Shown here: piece after piece, positions 17,152 to 27,678 of the stretch
How the letters are laid out: each line of letters opens with the position of its first letter
Numbering within the stretch: the stretch's first letter is position 1
NCBI RefSeq assembly: GCF_014207635.1
Contig: NZ_JACHIE010000010.1
Location: forward strand, 1-64,000
Length of the DNA stretch: 64,000 bases
Direction of reading: 5' to 3'
Source of the DNA: Acetobacter lovaniensis
GTDB lineage: Bacteria; Pseudomonadota; Alphaproteobacteria; Acetobacterales; Acetobacteraceae
The notes under the pieces: model-generated
Seen by the model: the letters and a program-made list of their open reading frames with translations, nothing else
Database searches by the model: none
Told to the model about the DNA's origin: nothing
Program-made: the position numbers and the translations under genes

Positions 17152-18570
17152 TTATATAGCGTGCTCTGGCGGAATGCCCTGAGCCTGTGCCAGTGGAGGG
17201 GAGGACTGATTGTGTCTGTGACGAAGCCTGCTGTTGAGGCAGCCGAACAATGCAAGCACGACTAGAGTTGTTATGCTGCAGAGGATCTGCATGCGGGTGG
17301 ATGGAGAGAGAGCCATCATCATGAAGATAAAAAGTACCGACGCTACGACAGACCATGACAGGTATGGGAAAAGCCAGACATGCAGAGATATTTTTGTCTG
17401 ACCTGCTTGTTGCAGGAGGTAACGCTGGCGAATATGTGCGAGGGCGATGACAAGGTAGTTAAACAGGATTACCGCACCAGATGCATTGATAAGAAAGTAA
17501 AGGAACTTACTGTTGAAGCCGACTGCAATAAGCGAAAAAAGCAGCGTGCTGGCACCGCCCGCCAGCACAGAGGCTACAGGCACACCGCGCCAGTGTTTAC
17601 GCCACTGGGATGGACCTTCTCCGTGAACCGAGAGATCTGCGAGAACGCGGGATGTTACGTAAATAGAAGAATTAAGGGATGACAGGACCGCGGAACAGAC
17701 AACAACTGTCATGATACCTGTCAGCCCATTGATACCGATATGTCCAAGAGATTGCAGAAACGGAGAACTATTGAGGTCGATTTTGTCCCACTGTAGCATG
17801 CAAAGGACAAAAAATAGCCCACCCACATAAAAGACCAGGATACGCAAAGCGACCGTTTTGACCGCGACAGAAACGGAACGAGACGGATCTTCCGTTTCGC
17901 AGGCGGCAACTGTTGCAATCTCGGCCCCGGCGAATGTGAACATTACAGCGGGCAGAATGGCGACGACATCACGCCAGCCATGCGGAGAAAATCCACCGTG
18001 TTGCCATAGATGGGTGATTGATGTCCCGCGGTAGCCAATGACAAGAAAAAGTGTACCTACGACCATAAATGCAATAATGGTGGTAATTTTAATGCATGAG
18101 AGCCAGAATTCGGCCTCGCCAAAACTTCTGACTGAAATAAGGTTGGTCAACGTCATCACCGCGACGCAGATCACAACCACCGTAACAGGAGAAAAATGTG
18201 TCACAGGGGCAAGGATGGTAGCGGCTGCCACAGCCTCCACGGTTGCGGTAACAATCCAGTAGAGCCAATAGGACCACCCAACCATGAAGGCCATAAACGG
18301 ACCGAAAACACGCCGGATTTGATGGACGAAATTACCTCTGGCGTTTCCGTTTAATGAAAGCTCGCCGAGCATACGCATCAAAAGGAAAACAAGGAGTCCA
18401 TCAACCATATACGCCACCAGGATGGCCGGACCAGCTATATGGATGGTTGACGACGTGCTGACAAAAAGTCCTGCCCCGATGACCCCGCCCATAGCAATCA
18501 TGCTCATGTGGCGCGTCTTTAGCGTGGTTTGTGCAGCGACATCGACATTTGGCTTGCTGGTTGGACTCAT
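17152..18570 (-). CDS. amino acid permease, APC superfamily (GabP/AnsP type)
   Basis: A 472-aa inner-membrane transporter with about 12 hydrophobic segments. The N-terminal motif MIAMGGVIGAGLFVSTSSTI and later LPAVMFTFAGAEIATVAACE are typical of the amino acid transporter (AAT) branch that carries GABA, asparagine or aromatic amino acids by proton symport. It is the first gene of the permease-receptor-aminotransferase operon and faces a LysR gene across 104 bp. The start at MSPTSKPN is chosen; an upstream in-frame ATG (18606) is possible. The substrate may be an omega-amino compound handled by the Tpa-like enzyme. Confidence 0.85.
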   Translation of the reverse strand: MSPTSKPNVDVAAQTTLKTRHMSMIAMGGVIGAGLFVSTSSTIHIAGPAILVAYMVDGLLVFLLMRMLGELSLNGNARGNFVHQIRRVFGPFMAFMVGWSYWLYWIVTATVEAVAAATILAPVTHFSPVTVVVICVAVMTLTNLISVRSFGEAEFWLSCIKITTIIAFMVVGTLFLVIGYRGTSITHLWQHGGFSPHGWRDVVAILPAVMFTFAGAEIATVAACETEDPSRSVSVAVKTVALRILVFYVGGLFFVLCMLQWDKIDLNSSPFLQSLGHIGINGLTGIMTVVVCSAVLSSLNSSIYVTSRVLADLSVHGEGPSQWRKHWRGVPVASVLAGGASTLLFSLIAVGFNSKFLYFLINASGAVILFNYLVIALAHIRQRYLLQQAGQTKISLHVWLFPYLSWSVVASVLFIFMMMALSPSTRMQILCSITTLVVLALFGCLNSRLRHRHNQSSPPLAQAQGIPPEHAI

Positions 18571-18674
18571 TCTCGGTCGCTCACGAAGTTTTCGTTCCGT
18601 AATCAAAATAACAAATGGACGGCCAAGATAGAAATGAATAATTTAAATATAGCAGATAAGGATTCCTGATTCGA
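18571..18674. promoter_or_regulatory. divergent promoter between permease operon and LysR gene
   Basis: A 104-bp AT-rich gap separates the leftward permease operon from the rightward LysR gene. Divergent LysR genes usually control the facing operon from such a gap. I did not find an unambiguous T-N11-A operator. Confidence 0.4.
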
Positions 18675-19538
18675 ATGCGTTACAATCTTGATATCGACCT
18701 TGTCCGGTCCTTTTGCGCTGTGGTTGACTTTGGGTCATTCAGTGTGGCGGCTGATTATATAGGGCGTACCCAGTCTGCCCTGAGCATGCAGATACAAAAG
18801 CTGGAGAAAATTACCGGTTGTGCGCTGCTTATCCGCAATGGGCGCGGGGTTATGCCTACCGCCAAAGGTCAGAGATTTGTGGTATATGCCCGTAATCTCT
18901 TGCAGTTGCATGATCGGGCACTGCTGGATGTAACAGATCAGGATATAACGGGAGAAGTCAGTTTTGGTTGTCCGGATGACTTTGGATTATCCGTCCTGCC
19001 CAATGTATTGAAGCTCTATGCCCAGACACATCCAAATGTAAGGCTTAATATTACGTGCGCACCATCCCCACGTTTACTGGAGCTTTATAAAAATAATCAG
19101 GTTGATATCATTTTATGCAGCTATTATTACGAAGAACATATGGCTTGCCTGAAAAGAGAAAGTCTGGTCTGGGTTGCTGCTCCGGAATTCAGGCTTTCAT
19201 TGGACCAGCCGATTCCTCTTGTCATATCAGAGAGTCAGGCGCGTGAACATGAGGCCGCCATTCGGGTTTTCAGTCAACAGAATATTTCGTATTGCATACA
19301 ATACACAACAGAAAACACATGTGCACTTCTGGGAATATTGCGTTCAGGTCTGGTCATGGCGGCCATGATCAGGAGTGCCGTACCAGATGATTTAAAAATT
19401 CTTTCGTTGGAGAGCGTACTGCCACCATTGCCGCAACTGGCGATGGCATGCCACCATGCCTCCCATAAAACCGGCTTACTGACCGACGCCCTGTATGCCT
19501 GTATCGCGCAAACCCTGCAAAATCAGGATACCCGTTAG
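18675..19538 (+). CDS. LysR-family transcriptional regulator
   Basis: A 287-aa protein with an N-terminal winged helix-turn-helix (DLVRSFCAVVDFGSFSVAADYI, SALSMQIQKLEKITGCALL) and a C-terminal effector domain starting near residue 95 (GEVSFGCPDDFGLSVLP). It faces the amino acid permease operon and is the natural candidate to regulate it, responding to an amine or amino acid. It ends convergently with the SDR gene, separated by a hairpin. Confidence 0.85.
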   Translation: MRYNLDIDLVRSFCAVVDFGSFSVAADYIGRTQSALSMQIQKLEKITGCALLIRNGRGVMPTAKGQRFVVYARNLLQLHDRALLDVTDQDITGEVSFGCPDDFGLSVLPNVLKLYAQTHPNVRLNITCAPSPRLLELYKNNQVDIILCSYYYEEHMACLKRESLVWVAAPEFRLSLDQPIPLVISESQAREHEAAIRVFSQQNISYCIQYTTENTCALLGILRSGLVMAAMIRSAVPDDLKILSLESVLPPLPQLAMACHHASHKTGLLTDALYACIAQTLQNQDTR

Positions 19539-19598
19539 AACATCTGACGCAACAGAGTGGACATCCTGTTTTTACTAAGCCGCTTTTTACAAGAAGAG

Positions 19599-19628
19599 TC
19601 TGGCAAACCACCGACGCAGTTTGCCAGA
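19599..19628. terminator. bidirectional hairpin between convergent LysR and SDR genes
   Basis: A perfect 10-bp inverted repeat (TCTGGCAAAC, 10-base loop, GTTTGCCAGA) lies between two convergent genes. There is no strong T-run on either side, so it is a probable but not classical terminator. Confidence 0.6.
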
Positions 19629-19640
19629 ATGAATGTGTTT

Positions 19641-20408
19641 TCAGCCCATGGTGCGGTCAACAGCCAGCCCTGCGGCTGCCTGACAGGTTGGCATCATTTC
19701 AATATAATTTACATTCATATGCGGCGGGCAGCCTACAATCCATGAAACTGTGTTGGCGATGTCTTCCGGGGTCAGGGGGGATGTATTTTCATAGACCGCC
19801 TCTGCCTTGTTTCCGTCTTTCAGACGCACCAGACTAAATTCACTCCCACCGCATAGACCGGGTGCCACATTTGTTACTCTTATGGATTTTCCCAGTAAAT
19901 CGCTGCGCAGATTCTGTGTAAACTGATCCACAAATGCTTTGCTGGCACCGTAGACATTGGAGCCGGGGTAGGGGTACCGTCCTGCGGTGCTACCCAGAAA
20001 AATAAGATGACCACGGTTGCGCTGCACCATACCCGGCAGCAGGGCGCGGGTTGTTTCTACAATACCGCCAATATTGGTTGCGATCATGGTTTCCCAGTCG
20101 TCAATATTGGTCTCCCAGGCTTTTTGCAGCCCCAGGGCAAGACCTGCATTGTTGACGAGCACGTCCACATTCCGCCAACCAGCGGGCAGACTGGTTGGGA
20201 GGGCCCGGACCGCTGCGTTGTCTGCCACATCCAGCGGCCAGGGCAGTACGGCTTCGCCCTGTTCCTTGGCAAGTGCGTGAAGGCGTTCCTCACGCCGTCC
20301 CGTTGCGATGACGCGGTAACCGTCTTTGATCAGCTTACGGGTAATCGCGGTACCAAAGCCTGCGGTGGCGCCGGTTACAAGTGCTACGGGCATGGAATCA
20401 AGCGTCAT
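19641..20408 (-). CDS. short-chain dehydrogenase, YdfG/IsfD-like
   Basis: A 255-aa classical SDR. The cofactor motif TGATAGFG, the NADP-type TGRREER after beta-2, NNAG, and catalytic Ser (LGSTAG) with Tyr-x-x-x-Lys (YGASK) are present. It closely resembles YdfG (NADP-dependent 3-hydroxy acid dehydrogenase) and its relative IsfD, a sulfoacetaldehyde reductase that makes isethionate during taurine nitrogen use. With a Tpa-like enzyme 5 kb away, reduction of sulfoacetaldehyde is an attractive but unproven role; it could equally serve the adjacent aldolase gene. The start is supported by GAGGTG upstream. It is the last gene of a leftward cluster beginning at dgdA. Confidence 0.8.
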   Translation of the reverse strand: MTLDSMPVALVTGATAGFGTAITRKLIKDGYRVIATGRREERLHALAKEQGEAVLPWPLDVADNAAVRALPTSLPAGWRNVDVLVNNAGLALGLQKAWETNIDDWETMIATNIGGIVETTRALLPGMVQRNRGHLIFLGSTAGRYPYPGSNVYGASKAFVDQFTQNLRSDLLGKSIRVTNVAPGLCGGSEFSLVRLKDGNKAEAVYENTSPLTPEDIANTVSWIVGCPPHMNVNYIEMMPTCQAAAGLAVDRTMG

Positions 20409-20450
20409 GGTGTCACCTCATTATGAATCTGCGGAGTGTATGGAGGGCGG

Positions 20451-21227
20451 TTACAGGCCAATCTGGCGTCGGATGGATGCAAGGTGCAGGCGGGCAGACC
20501 GGGCATCCTCTTCGCGCATCTGTCTGGCGGTATGGGAGGCGACTTCTGGTGGAACGGGGATAAGCCTGCGTCCTGTTGCCATGGCCAGACACTGGACTTC
20601 TGCCGCCCGCTCCAGATAGTACAGGTCATCCCATGCCTGTGCTATCTCAGTTGCCAGTACCATGACGCCATGATGACGCATGAAGAGAATATCTGCATTC
20701 CCGGCAGCGGCTGCAATTCTGTCACCTTCGGTCACGTCGAGGGCCAGACCGTTAAATTTTGTGTCTACTGCAATCCGGCCATAGAATTTAAGGGCTGTCT
20801 GACCTGCGAATAAAAGCGGGTCCCCCTCGGTCATGGAAAGGGCTGTGGCGTATGGCATGTGGGTGTGAAAAGCAGCGCGTGCACGGGGGCAATTTTTGTG
20901 AACGCGCGCGTGGATGTAGAAGGCGGTTGCTTCTGGCACGCCATCGCCAGCGAGTACATGCTCCTCATAGTCGCAGATCAGGAGCCGTTCGGGCGTCACC
21001 TCGGCAAAGGACAGGCCATAGGGATTGACAAGAAACAGGTCATCATGGCCGGGCACGACTGCGGAAAAATGGTTGCATATTCCTTCCGCCAGTCCCAGAC
21101 GGGCGGCCATTTGCAGACAGGCGGAAAGATCCTTACGCGCTTCCCATATTTCGGGGGTATCGAGATTCCTGCTGTTGCTCAGAAAAGCAGCATCAGGAGC
21201 AAGGGAGGAAGCAATCTGATGCGCCAT
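20451..21227 (-). CDS. class II aldolase/adducin-family protein
   Basis: A 258-aa protein of the FucA/AraD family, which uses a divalent metal for aldol cleavage or epimerisation of phosphosugars and related hydroxy-acids. Metal-binding histidines are visible in AFHTHMPYA (HxH) and in FMRHHGVMVLA, and the N-terminal LAEGICNHFSAVVPG is typical. The C-terminal part (LERAAEVQCLAMATGR) fits the branch of unknown substrate, often near amine-catabolic genes. It lies 42 bases before the SDR gene and 139 bases after the EamA transporter gene. Confidence 0.78.
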   Translation of the reverse strand: MAHQIASSLAPDAAFLSNSRNLDTPEIWEARKDLSACLQMAARLGLAEGICNHFSAVVPGHDDLFLVNPYGLSFAEVTPERLLICDYEEHVLAGDGVPEATAFYIHARVHKNCPRARAAFHTHMPYATALSMTEGDPLLFAGQTALKFYGRIAVDTKFNGLALDVTEGDRIAAAAGNADILFMRHHGVMVLATEIAQAWDDLYYLERAAEVQCLAMATGRRLIPVPPEVASHTARQMREEDARSARLHLASIRRQIGL

Positions 21228-21366
21228 GTCTGTTAATAGCCTTCGTATGTTGATATTTCAGAATGAAACGATATCGATATGAATAATATTTTTACCTAAC
21301 AGAATAAAGAAAGTTATTATAATAGCTCCTTTCAGTATTCCTTATACGGCAGGGCAGGTTCGGTGC

Positions 21367-22200
21367 TCAGGACAATCGCAGGATCATGGCCCCGGATGCG
21401 ATGATACAGGCCCCCGCGATACGCCGTTGACTGACCGGTTCGCGTAGAACAAAAACTGAAATGAGTGTGACAAAGAGGATGGAGGTTTCGCGCAGAGCTG
21501 CAACAACGGCAATGGGTGCGTAAGTCATAGCCCATAAGGCAAGACCGTAGGACACAATGGTGCAGGCGCCTCCAACTGCTCCATAGGACCAGTTTTTTAC
21601 GGCATATCGTCTTATTCTGGCAGGATGTCGCACCATGGACCAGCCCATGAGTGGCAGACCGGTTAGCAAAAAAATCCACAACGTATAGGCCGCCGGAGCA
21701 TGGGAAAGCCTGACACCCATGCCATCTACCAGTGTGTAGCAGGCAATAATCGCGGCTATCAGGAGTGCAAGAAACACGCCGGATCTTTGTGAGCGGGCAT
21801 GGATGGTGGTCATGCAGAGAATACCGGCACAGATCACGCAGACACCCAGCCATGCCGTGGGTGGCAGGGTCTCTTTTTGAACAAACAGGTTGAGTATGGC
21901 AACCAGCAGAGGGGCTCCCCCCCGCATAACCGGATAGGCCAGACCTATATCGACAATATGGTAGACACGGGCAACGAGCGTATAATAAACAACCTGTAAT
22001 ACGGCTGACAGAACAATATAAGGCCAGCTTGCCATTTGCGGAGATGGTAGAAAAGGCAGAAAAATTACAGCAAAACCAGTCGCCGAGGCTGTTACAAGTG
22101 TTGTGGTTAAAAACTTGTCTGGAGCACTTTTAACCAGCGTATTCCAGAGTGCATGCAGCAATGCGGCAAACAGGATGATGGAAAAGAGAAATACGCTCAT
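21367..22200 (-). CDS. EamA/DMT-family transporter
   Basis: A 277-aa integral membrane protein with about ten hydrophobic segments in two repeated EamA halves (the first with ALWNTLVKSAPDKF, the second with LRETSILFVTLISVFVLREP). Members export amino acids and metabolites. Located between dgdA and the aldolase, it may move the amine substrate or a product of the pathway. No substrate can be deduced. Confidence 0.75.
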   Translation of the reverse strand: MSVFLFSIILFAALLHALWNTLVKSAPDKFLTTTLVTASATGFAVIFLPFLPSPQMASWPYIVLSAVLQVVYYTLVARVYHIVDIGLAYPVMRGGAPLLVAILNLFVQKETLPPTAWLGVCVICAGILCMTTIHARSQRSGVFLALLIAAIIACYTLVDGMGVRLSHAPAAYTLWIFLLTGLPLMGWSMVRHPARIRRYAVKNWSYGAVGGACTIVSYGLALWAMTYAPIAVVAALRETSILFVTLISVFVLREPVSQRRIAGACIIASGAMILRLS

Positions 22201-22321
22201 GGTTTTGTCTTGTTATGCCCATGTAAGGTGCAGGTGGAGGATATGGTATATTTGTGCAAAGACCACAGGCTACCCGGATGTGGGCCTGCGTACGGGTTTC
22301 TGTAAGAAGAAAAATGATGAC

Positions 22322-23644
<1,323 letters not shown>

Positions 23645-23860
23645 TTAGCTATTTTCCGATATTTTCATACAGTATCGTATTAAAATGACTTTCAGTAACG
23701 AATAAATCTAATATTACCCATCAGGATAAATGATACGATATAAAAATGATCGTGAGCGGGGTTGCGACCTCCATTCAATTTTGAGATGTTGAAGAAGAAC
23801 TGGTCCGACATCAGATTGTCCGGGAATGCCGCAACCCATGAGTGTCAGGGGATAAAAATT

Positions 23861-24154
23861 ATGAGCGCATATGTTGTTTTTACGCGTGAGAGCACTGAGG
23901 ATAGTGCGGAACTCGATACGTATATGAATACAGTTGCGCCGACGTTTGAAGGGCATCCGATCAAATTTCTCGCCCTCTATGGCAAGCTGGATAAGTTGGA
24001 AGGCACTGGCCCGGAAGGGATTGTCATTCTCGAGTTTCCCAGCATGGCAGACGCGCAGGCGTGGTATAACAGCCCATCTTATCAGGCTGTCGCTGCACAC
24101 AGGCACAAAGGTGCTACGTACCGCGTGACCATTGTAGAGGGGCAATCGCCATAA
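23861..24154 (+). CDS. DUF1330 family protein
   Basis: A 97-aa ferredoxin-like-fold protein of the DUF1330 type: AYVVFTRESTEDSAELDTYM at the start and EFPSMADAQAWYNSPSYQAV in the middle are characteristic. The family is widespread in Proteobacteria, small and cytoplasmic, with no firm function. The start at 23861 has a good AGGGG Shine-Dalgarno. It stands alone, divergent from dgdA. Confidence 0.85.
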   Translation: MSAYVVFTRESTEDSAELDTYMNTVAPTFEGHPIKFLALYGKLDKLEGTGPEGIVILEFPSMADAQAWYNSPSYQAVAAHRHKGATYRVTIVEGQSP

Positions 24155-24347
24155 GATAGTTCAGTGTTCGGGTTCAGGATGTGATGGTGTGGTGGTCTCA
24201 TATGCGAGGATGGACGCATATGGGGCGGATAAGTCGTGGGAGTGACCACCACGCATGTCGTGTGAGCCGCGATACAGCGATCGAAAGCTTCGCTCGCGGT
24301 GCTGAATGGTGATTACGGGATCAATCCGCACACAGCGGCGCAGGGTG
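24155..24347. other. intergenic stretch, no supported gene
   Basis: The 190 bases between the convergent DUF1330 and esterase genes contain short GC-skewed hairpins but no reading frame with a start and family resemblance. Confidence 0.4.
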
Positions 24348-25325
24348 TCAGATAAACTGGTGCCCGGCCATCCACTGTTCGGCCATTCTGGGCCACTGCA
24401 TTGTTGCGGTTTCTGGTTTTCCGAGACCAAAACCGTGGCCACCGGTGGGAAACAGGTGACGCACGACCTCTACATGATTTTGGTCGCAGGCCGCTTGAAG
24501 AATTGCGGTATTGGCCGGGTCTGACACGGGATCGTCCGCCGCCTGTACGAGGAAGAACGGCGCCAGCCCCGGATGAATATGTGTCTGCACGGACCAGCGC
24601 GCGCTTTCGGCAGGGCTTGGATGATCGCCGATCAGGACGCTTCTCGTGGACGTGTGCTGATACGGTGGTTCCAGTGTTACAATGGGATAGATCAGCAACG
24701 TCAGATCGGGACGGCCCGATATCTGATCCACCAGGTCGAGCGGCGCATAGGATAGCTGATTTGCGCAGGCTGTCTGCATACCCAGCAAATGAGCGCCAGC
24801 AGAAAAACCGACTATTCCCACACGGCGCGGGTCGATGCCAAAATGGCGTGCCTGACCGCGGATGATGCGAATGGCGCGCTCCGCGTCCTGAAAAGGCGCG
24901 GATCTGCCGACAGTCCAGCCCTCTTTTGGGAGGCGATAGGTCAGGATGAAGCTTGTCACCCCGATAGAAGCCAGCCACCGGGCGGTGGGCATGGCTTCCT
25001 TCCCGTTTTCGACCCGTTTATACCCGCCGCCCCCTGCGATCAGCATCGCGGCTCCGTTGGGTTTTACGGGACGAAGGACCGTCAGTGTCGGCACCGCAAT
25101 GTTTGTGACGGCCCCGCTGCTGGAGACATGCTCGCCTGAAGCGGGGCCTCCACCACCCGGCGGCGGTCCGTGCCAGATTGGAAAGCCGGATGAAGGCGCG
25201 TTCGGCATCGCATCCTGCCGACGATTTTCTGCGTCAGGCGTGGAGATCTGTGCGTGGGCGCCGCTCGAAACGATGGTCGCCGCTGCCATCAATGAGCTGC
25301 TTATGAGCGTGCGTCTGCCAATCAC
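24348..25325 (-). CDS. exported alpha/beta-hydrolase esterase
   Basis: A 325-aa hydrolase. The N-terminus has a twin-arginine-like start (GRRTLISS) and a hydrophobic core ending AHA, so it is exported. The catalytic pieces are GGGGY (oxyanion region), GFSAGAH (nucleophile Ser), DDPVSD (acid) and GGHGFG (His), the pattern of carbohydrate acetyl-esterases and BD-FAE type feruloyl/acetyl esterases. A Pro/Gly-rich linker follows the signal peptide. It probably deacylates carbohydrate or polymer in the periplasm. Single gene. Confidence 0.82.
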   Translation of the reverse strand: MIGRRTLISSSLMAAATIVSSGAHAQISTPDAENRRQDAMPNAPSSGFPIWHGPPPGGGGPASGEHVSSSGAVTNIAVPTLTVLRPVKPNGAAMLIAGGGGYKRVENGKEAMPTARWLASIGVTSFILTYRLPKEGWTVGRSAPFQDAERAIRIIRGQARHFGIDPRRVGIVGFSAGAHLLGMQTACANQLSYAPLDLVDQISGRPDLTLLIYPIVTLEPPYQHTSTRSVLIGDHPSPAESARWSVQTHIHPGLAPFFLVQAADDPVSDPANTAILQAACDQNHVEVVRHLFPTGGHGFGLGKPETATMQWPRMAEQWMAGHQFI

Positions 25326-25551
25326 GTTCGCTTCTTTCTGATCCGGGTCATCGGCTGAAGGCTACGCAGATCGGGCAGGTCGCCTCCTGCGTTCGGTACG
25401 GAAATAAAATATGGCATGATTTCTGGTACGCCACAAAAAACATGCCTGCGAGGGGGTACTCACCCTTAAAAAAAAGGCGGGATTGTTTTAGGAATATCCT
25501 GCTGCAGCGTCATGGGAGTGTCTCTTCCTTGCAGGCATACGGAGCGCGTAT
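25326..25551. promoter_or_regulatory. divergent upstream region, esterase / WXXGXW protein
   Basis: The 226-bp gap between divergent genes holds both promoters. An A8 run at about 25,470 is the only notable feature. Confidence 0.35.
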
Positions 25552-25848
25552 ATGAAAATAAATACTGTAACACTGGGGGTTATCCTGTGTGTGACAATTT
25601 CGAGCGCGCAGGCTCAGGTCGTCATGATGGGTCCCCCGCCGCCCGCACCACGTGAGATGATGATTGCACCGCCGGGAGCACCGGAGAGGTTTGTATGGGA
25701 CCCCGGACACTGGAAGAGGCATCGCGGGCGCTATGTCTGGATTCCGGGCCATTGGATTGCCCGGCCGATGCCGAGACTCATCTGGGTTCCGGGTTCGTGG
25801 CGGGCAGGCCCGGGGGGATGGGTCTGGATTGCAGGACATTGGCGATAA
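25552..25848 (+). CDS. exported WXXGXW-repeat protein
   Basis: A 98-aa protein with a signal peptide (ISSAQAQ cleavage) followed by a Pro-rich stretch and four tandem aromatic repeats: FVWDPGHW, YVWIPGHW, LIWVPGSW and WVWIAGHW. These are WXXGXW (YXWGXW) repeats found in small periplasmic or outer-membrane proteins. Function unknown; probably a cell-envelope structural or matrix component. Confidence 0.82.
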   Translation: MKINTVTLGVILCVTISSAQAQVVMMGPPPPAPREMMIAPPGAPERFVWDPGHWKRHRGRYVWIPGHWIARPMPRLIWVPGSWRAGPGGWVWIAGHWR

Positions 25849-26060
25849 GGGTCCTGCACGCACTGGAAGACGGGATGACGTGTCAGGCAGCATGACGACA
25901 CGTCCTTGCCCGAGACACCACCGCGTGTCGTCAGTGAACTGCTGATATTGGAGGCTGTGCTGACATATTCAGGTCAGCACTCCATATTGCGGCCGCCTGT
26001 CTGCCGTGTTGCTTTTGGGGGGAGCGTCGCTGTGATTGCAGCATGGGACAGCGGTCGGTT
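25849..26060. other. intergenic stretch between convergent genes, nothing seen
   Basis: No reading frame or clear hairpin was recognised in the 210 bases between the WXXGXW gene and the HxlR gene. Confidence 0.4.
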
Positions 26061-26423
26061 TCAGTCAGCGGTAGTGTTTCGCTGGATAGAATGCGCATAC
26101 CGATCTCCCCACGTCTTGAGCGCCTGAATGACAGGTTTCAGCGTTTTTCCCACATCGGTCAGGGCGTATTCCACATGCGGCGGAACCTCGGGAAAAACAG
26201 TCCGCGAAATCAGCCCGTCCGCCTGTAGTTCCCGAAGCTGGTTGGTGAGCATGCGCTGTGTGACATTGGGCAGGCGGCGGCGCAGTTCACCAAACCGCAG
26301 CACCTCGTCCTCGAACAGGTGATACAGGATCAGCGCCTTCCACTTCCCGCCAAAGAGTTCGAGCGTGGCTTCCACCGTGTAGCCGGGACTGCACCCCAGC
26401 GTGGTGTGACGGATGCGGGGCAT
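26061..26423 (-). CDS. HxlR-family transcriptional regulator
   Basis: A 120-aa winged-helix regulator with the HxlR signature: a Cys at residue 11, TLELFGGKWKALILYHL, RFGELRRRLPNVTQRMLT, and EYALTDVGKTL. Members with the N-terminal Cys often sense electrophiles or quinones. It is divergent from an old-yellow-enzyme gene, the common arrangement in which the regulator controls the flavoenzyme. Confidence 0.88.
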   Translation of the reverse strand: MPRIRHTTLGCSPGYTVEATLELFGGKWKALILYHLFEDEVLRFGELRRRLPNVTQRMLTNQLRELQADGLISRTVFPEVPPHVEYALTDVGKTLKPVIQALKTWGDRYAHSIQRNTTAD

Positions 26424-26538
26424 GGTATCATTCCTGACACTAGTGGCGATTTATGTGCGTTCTTGCGCAAACATGAGGCCGGGTCAATGTTTACATGAGG
26501 ACCAGATGAATGGTCTGTGTTTGTGAACAAGGTTGATC

Positions 26539-27663
26539 ATGTCTTCATCTTCTTTATTCAGCCTCGTGCGACTGGGCGACCTGCGTCTTGAGAACAGGAT
26601 ATTCCTGCCGCCGCTGACCCGCTGCCGCAGCACACAGCCCGGTGATATCGCCAACGTACTGATGGCGGACTATTACGCCCAGCGTACGCAGGCGGGTTTC
26701 CTGATTACCGAAGGCACCCAGATCGAACCCCGTGGTCAGGGCTATGCCTGGACGCCGGGCATTTACTCACCCGGGCAGATCGCGGGCTGGAAATGCGTCA
26801 CAGATGCCGTGCATGCAAAGCGGCGCCCCATTTTTGCGCAGTTGTGGCATGTCGGTCGTGTTTCTCATCGGGTGTTACAACCCGGCCACGAAGCGCCGGT
26901 TGCCCCATCTGCCGTGGCGGCAACTGGTGTAAACGTGTTCATTCCCACAGGGCCGGGTACGGGCAAACTGGTGCCACCAGACATGCCACGCGCTCTGTCC
27001 GTCCCCGAAATCCATGACCTTGTGGAACTGTATGCCCATGCGGCGCGTAATGCTCTGGCAGCCGGGTTCGATGGTGTGGAAATCCATGCGGCCAATGGCT
27101 ACCTGATCAACCAGTTCATCTCCGAGCGTGCCAATTTCCGCACCGATGCTTATGGCGGGAGTCTCTCCAACCGTCTGCGCTTCCTGCGTGAGGTGGTGGA
27201 GGCCGTGTCCGCTGTGGTCACGCCCGACAGGATGGGCGTGCGGTTTTCTCCGCTGTTCGGCATACCCACAGAAGAGCGCGTCTATCTGGGCCTGCTGGAG
27301 GGTAATCCGCAGGAGACCTACACGCAGGCTGTACGGGTTCTGGCCGAAGCTGGTGTCGCCTATGTCTCGCTGGCTGAGGCCGACTGGGACAACGCGCCCG
27401 AAATGCCAGACGCCTTTCGTGCCGGTGTGCGTGACATCTTTGGTGGTCGCATCCTGTATGCGGGCCGTTACGACCTGCACAGGGCGCAGCAGGCGCTGGC
27501 GCATGGCTGGGCGGACATGATCGGCTTCGGGCGAAAGTTCATCGCCAATCCGGACCTGCCTGCACGGCTGGAACATGGCTGGCCGCTTAATCCCCTCGAT
27601 CCGGCGACCATGTATGGCGGCGGTGCGCATGGTTACACCGATTATCCTTTCCATACTGAGTAA
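26539..27663 (+). CDS. old yellow enzyme / NemA-like flavin oxidoreductase
   Basis: A 374-aa FMN-dependent TIM-barrel reductase. Motifs FLPPLTRCRS (FMN binding), AQLWHVGRVSH, EIHAANGYLINQFISE (substrate His-x-x-Asn) and FGRKFIANPDLP match the N-ethylmaleimide reductase branch. It reduces electrophilic alkenes such as maleimides, enones and nitrate esters with NAD(P)H. The ATG at 26539 has AAGG upstream; an in-frame TTG lies two codons earlier. The divergent HxlR gene probably regulates it. A dehydrogenase remnant follows 15 bases downstream. Confidence 0.88.
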   Translation: MSSSSLFSLVRLGDLRLENRIFLPPLTRCRSTQPGDIANVLMADYYAQRTQAGFLITEGTQIEPRGQGYAWTPGIYSPGQIAGWKCVTDAVHAKRRPIFAQLWHVGRVSHRVLQPGHEAPVAPSAVAATGVNVFIPTGPGTGKLVPPDMPRALSVPEIHDLVELYAHAARNALAAGFDGVEIHAANGYLINQFISERANFRTDAYGGSLSNRLRFLREVVEAVSAVVTPDRMGVRFSPLFGIPTEERVYLGLLEGNPQETYTQAVRVLAEAGVAYVSLAEADWDNAPEMPDAFRAGVRDIFGGRILYAGRYDLHRAQQALAHGWADMIGFGRKFIANPDLPARLEHGWPLNPLDPATMYGGGAHGYTDYPFHTE

Positions 27664-27678
27664 CCGGACGACGGAAGC

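Noticed and set aside
23755..23840. Inverted repeat GGGTTGCG / CGCAACCC ahead of the DUF1330 gene as an attenuator
   Set aside because: The arms are short and about 60 bases apart with no T-run; chance pairing cannot be excluded.
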